Assembly (NCBI GenBank): GCA_035640715.1 | Contig: DASQVO010000387.1 | Coordinates: 1-6,107, forward strand | Direction of reading: 5' to 3' | DNA: 6,107 nt | Source of the DNA: DASQVO01 sp035640715 | GTDB lineage: Bacteria > Actinomycetota > Actinomycetes > Streptosporangiales > Streptosporangiaceae | Part shown: positions 4,512 to 6,107 of the stretch, piece after piece | Numbering within the stretch: position 1 is the first letter of the stretch | How the letters are laid out: the number at the start of each line of letters is the position of its first letter | Made by a program: the position numbers and the translations under genes | Notes under the pieces: model-generated | Told to the model about the DNA's origin: nothing | Seen by the model: the letters and a program-made list of their open reading frames with translations, nothing else | Databases searched by the model: none

Positions 4512-6107
4512 TTATCCGTCCGAACGGACGGGTGGCGCGCCGGAGACGTCATGGCGGGCGGTGATGGCCTCCCATACCCGGTCCGGGAGCAGCGGCATGT
4601 CGATGTTGCGGACGCCGGTATCGGCGAGCGCGTCCATCACCGCGTTGACGAACGCGGCCGGGCCGCCGACCGCCGCGCACTCACCGACCCCCTTGGCCCC
4701 GATCGGGTGGTGCGGGCTCGGCGTCACCACTTCGCTGTGCAGTTCGAAGCCGGGGGTCTCCCAGGCGGTCGGCAGCAGGTAGTCCATGTAGTTGGAGCCC
4801 ACGCAGTTGCCGTCGGCGTCGAACGTGATGAACTGCATGCTGGACATGGCGAAGGCTTCGGTGAGGCCGCCCATGATCTGGCCTTCGACGATCATCGGGT
4901 TGATCCGGACCCCGCAGTCGTCCACCGCCACCATGTCGAGCACATCCCAGACACCTGTTTCGGGGTCCACCTCGACGGTGACGATGTAGCAGGCGAACGG
5001 CCAGGTGAGGTTGGGCGGGTCGTAGTAGGCGTTGTTCTCCAGGCCCGGCTCCATGCCGTCCGGCATGTTGCTGTAGGCGGCCATCGCGCACTCCTGGATG
5101 GTCACCCCCCGGTCGGGAGCGCTGCGCACGTAGAACCGGCCGAGCTCCCACTCGATGTCCTCTTCGGACACCTCCAGCAGGTGCGCGGCCAGCCTGCGGG
5201 CCTTGGCACGGACCTTGCGGGACACCATGGCGATCGCGGCTCCCGCCACTGGCGTGCTGCGCGAGGCGTAGGTGCCCATGCCGAATGGAGCGGTGTCGGT
5301 GTCGCCTTCCTCGACGGTCACGTCGTCGGCGGGGATGCCGAGCTCGTGGGCGACGATCTGGGCCCAGGTCGTCTCGTGCCCCTGGCCTTGGCCCCTGGTC
5401 CCGGCCCGCAGCAGGGCCTTGCCGGTCATATGCACCCGGAGTTCGGCCGAGTCGAACATCTTGATGCCGAGGATGTCGTACTCGCGGCTGTTCCCCGCGC
5501 CGAGCGGCTCGCTCATCGTGGAGATGCCGATGCCCAGCAGCCTGCCGTTCGCCTTCGCCTCCTCCTTCCGCCGGAGGAAGTCCTGGTAGCCGATCGCCTT
5601 GAGGCCGACGTCGAGGCATTTGGCGTACTGGCCGGAGTCGAGCAGGAAGCCGAACGGGGTGCGGTGCGGGAACGCCTCATCGCGCACCAGGTTGATCCGC
5701 CGGAACTCGGCCTGGTCCATGCCCAGGTCGCGGGCGGCGGCGTGGACCATCCGCTCCTGGAAGAACATCGCCTCGGTCACCCGGAACGAGCACCGGTACG
5801 CGACCCCGCCGGGGGCCTTGTTGGTGTACATGCCCCGGGCGGCCAGGTGCGCGACCGGGATGTCGTAGCAGCCGAACGTCGAGTGCAGCAGCCCGATCTT
5901 GAACTTGCTCGGCTGCGCGTCGGAGAAGAACGCCCCGTGGTCGGCCTCGGCGCGCATCCGGACAGCCAGGATCTTGCCGTCGCGGCGCAGCGCCATCTCG
6001 CCGTCCAGGTAGATGTCCCGCGCGAACCCGGTGGAGATCAGGTTGCCGGTCTTGTCCTCGATCCACTTCACCGGCCGCTCCAGCAGGATCGAGGCCAGGA
6101 TGGAGCA
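4512..6107 (-). CDS. coxL: Aerobic (form I) carbon monoxide dehydrogenase large subunit CoxL, 5'-truncated by window edge
   Basis: Catalytic subunit of Mo/Cu CO dehydrogenase, which oxidises CO with water to CO2 and passes electrons through CoxS (2Fe-2S) and CoxM (FAD) to the respiratory chain. The reading frame stays open to base 6107, so about 531 residues are seen of a family length near 800; the missing part is the N-terminal third. The GTG at 6071 lies inside the conserved stretch ERPVKWIED and is not a start. The decisive motif is AYRCSFR at 5781-5801: its cysteine (codon 5790-5792) matches the copper-ligating Cys388 of Oligotropha (Afipia) carboxidovorans CoxL. Form II enzymes have AYRGAGR there. 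GQGHETTWAQ and DTAPFGMGTYASRSTPVAG belong to the molybdopterin-cytosine-dinucleotide binding region. GAKGVGE carries the active-site glutamate (codon 4680-4682). It ends in TAA 14 nt before the next gene, so it is the first visible cistron of the operon. Confidence 0.96.
   Translation of the reverse strand, partial: CSILASILLERPVKWIEDKTGNLISTGFARDIYLDGEMALRRDGKILAVRMRAEADHGAFFSDAQPSKFKIGLLHSTFGCYDIPVAHLAARGMYTNKAPGGVAYRCSFRVTEAMFFQERMVHAAARDLGMDQAEFRRINLVRDEAFPHRTPFGFLLDSGQYAKCLDVGLKAIGYQDFLRRKEEAKANGRLLGIGISTMSEPLGAGNSREYDILGIKMFDSAELRVHMTGKALLRAGTRGQGQGHETTWAQIVAHELGIPADDVTVEEGDTDTAPFGMGTYASRSTPVAGAAIAMVSRKVRAKARRLAAHLLEVSEEDIEWELGRFYVRSAPDRGVTIQECAMAAYSNMPDGMEPGLENNAYYDPPNLTWPFACYIVTVEVDPETGVWDVLDMVAVDDCGVRINPMIVEGQIMGGLTEAFAMSSMQFITFDADGNCVGSNYMDYLLPTAWETPGFELHSEVVTPSPHHPIGAKGVGECAAVGGPAAFVNAVMDALADTGVRNIDMPLLPDRVWEAITARHDVSGAPPVRSDG
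4516..4531 (-). promoter_or_regulatory. Perfect inverted repeat at the coxL 3' end (candidate intercistronic stem-loop)
   Basis: The 16 bases form CCGTCCG-TT-CGGACGG on the minus strand, a perfect 7+7 inverted repeat that would fold as a 6-bp stem with a GUUC loop. It covers the last coxL codons and abuts the TAA stop, just before the AGAGAGGGA Shine-Dalgarno of the XdhC gene. No U-tract follows, so it is not a classic terminator. Stem-loops between an abundant structural gene and its accessory genes can protect the upstream message or reduce downstream translation; that role here is inference. Confidence 0.4.

Noticed and set aside
3853..4782. 309-codon open frame on the plus strand
   Set aside because: It is antisense to the XdhC and coxL genes, both firmly identified by motifs; its composition is that of a codon-phase shadow.
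4681..5619. 312-codon minus-strand frame overlapping coxL
   Set aside because: It is an alternate-frame shadow of coxL with extreme Arg/Gly/Pro content.

Overview
The window is high-GC DNA with heavily G/C-biased codon third positions. Every convincing gene lies on the minus strand, and GTG or TTG starts are plausible in places. This composition, the form I CO dehydrogenase genes and the AbiEii-type protein all suggest an Actinomycetota genome (Streptosporangiales/Frankia/mycobacterial-like). The order cannot be fixed from the sequence alone.

Reading with transcription, from 6107 down to about 1489, there is one tight operon for aerobic CO oxidation. It starts with the 3' two-thirds of coxL, the molybdenum/copper catalytic subunit of form I CO dehydrogenase. 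Its active-site loop AYRCSFR and catalytic GVGE are both visible. Next come an XdhC/CoxI-family maturation factor fused to a C-terminal YHS metal-binding domain, then coxG, then five consecutive small genes (75-121 aa). Each small gene encodes an N-terminal transmembrane helix followed by a short helical or charged tail. Gaps within the operon run from a 7-nt overlap to 19 nt, and most starts have a clear Shine-Dalgarno, so the eight genes are probably co-transcribed. CoxG-type proteins couple CODH to the membrane and quinone pool. The small proteins are therefore good candidates for an undescribed membrane-docking or electron-delivery platform, although their function is not known from the sequence.

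The left 1.5 kb is different in character. It holds a two-gene module: a conserved small protein of unknown function followed by an AbiEii/AbiGii-type nucleotidyltransferase, which resembles a toxin-antitoxin or phage-defence cassette. Bases 1-120 are a near-perfect copy (119/120) of bases 1882-2001, which encode the C-terminal half of the fourth small membrane protein. At 1-120 the copy has no start codon and no membrane helix. The layout is thus intact D and E genes, then the cassette, then a 5'-truncated copy of D. That pattern is expected from a tandem duplication or a single-crossover (Campbell-type) integration. The repeat runs off the window edge, so its true left boundary is unknown.

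No tRNA, rRNA, CRISPR array, transposase or convincing intrinsic terminator was found. The operon promoter and coxM/coxS, if present, lie to the right of the window.
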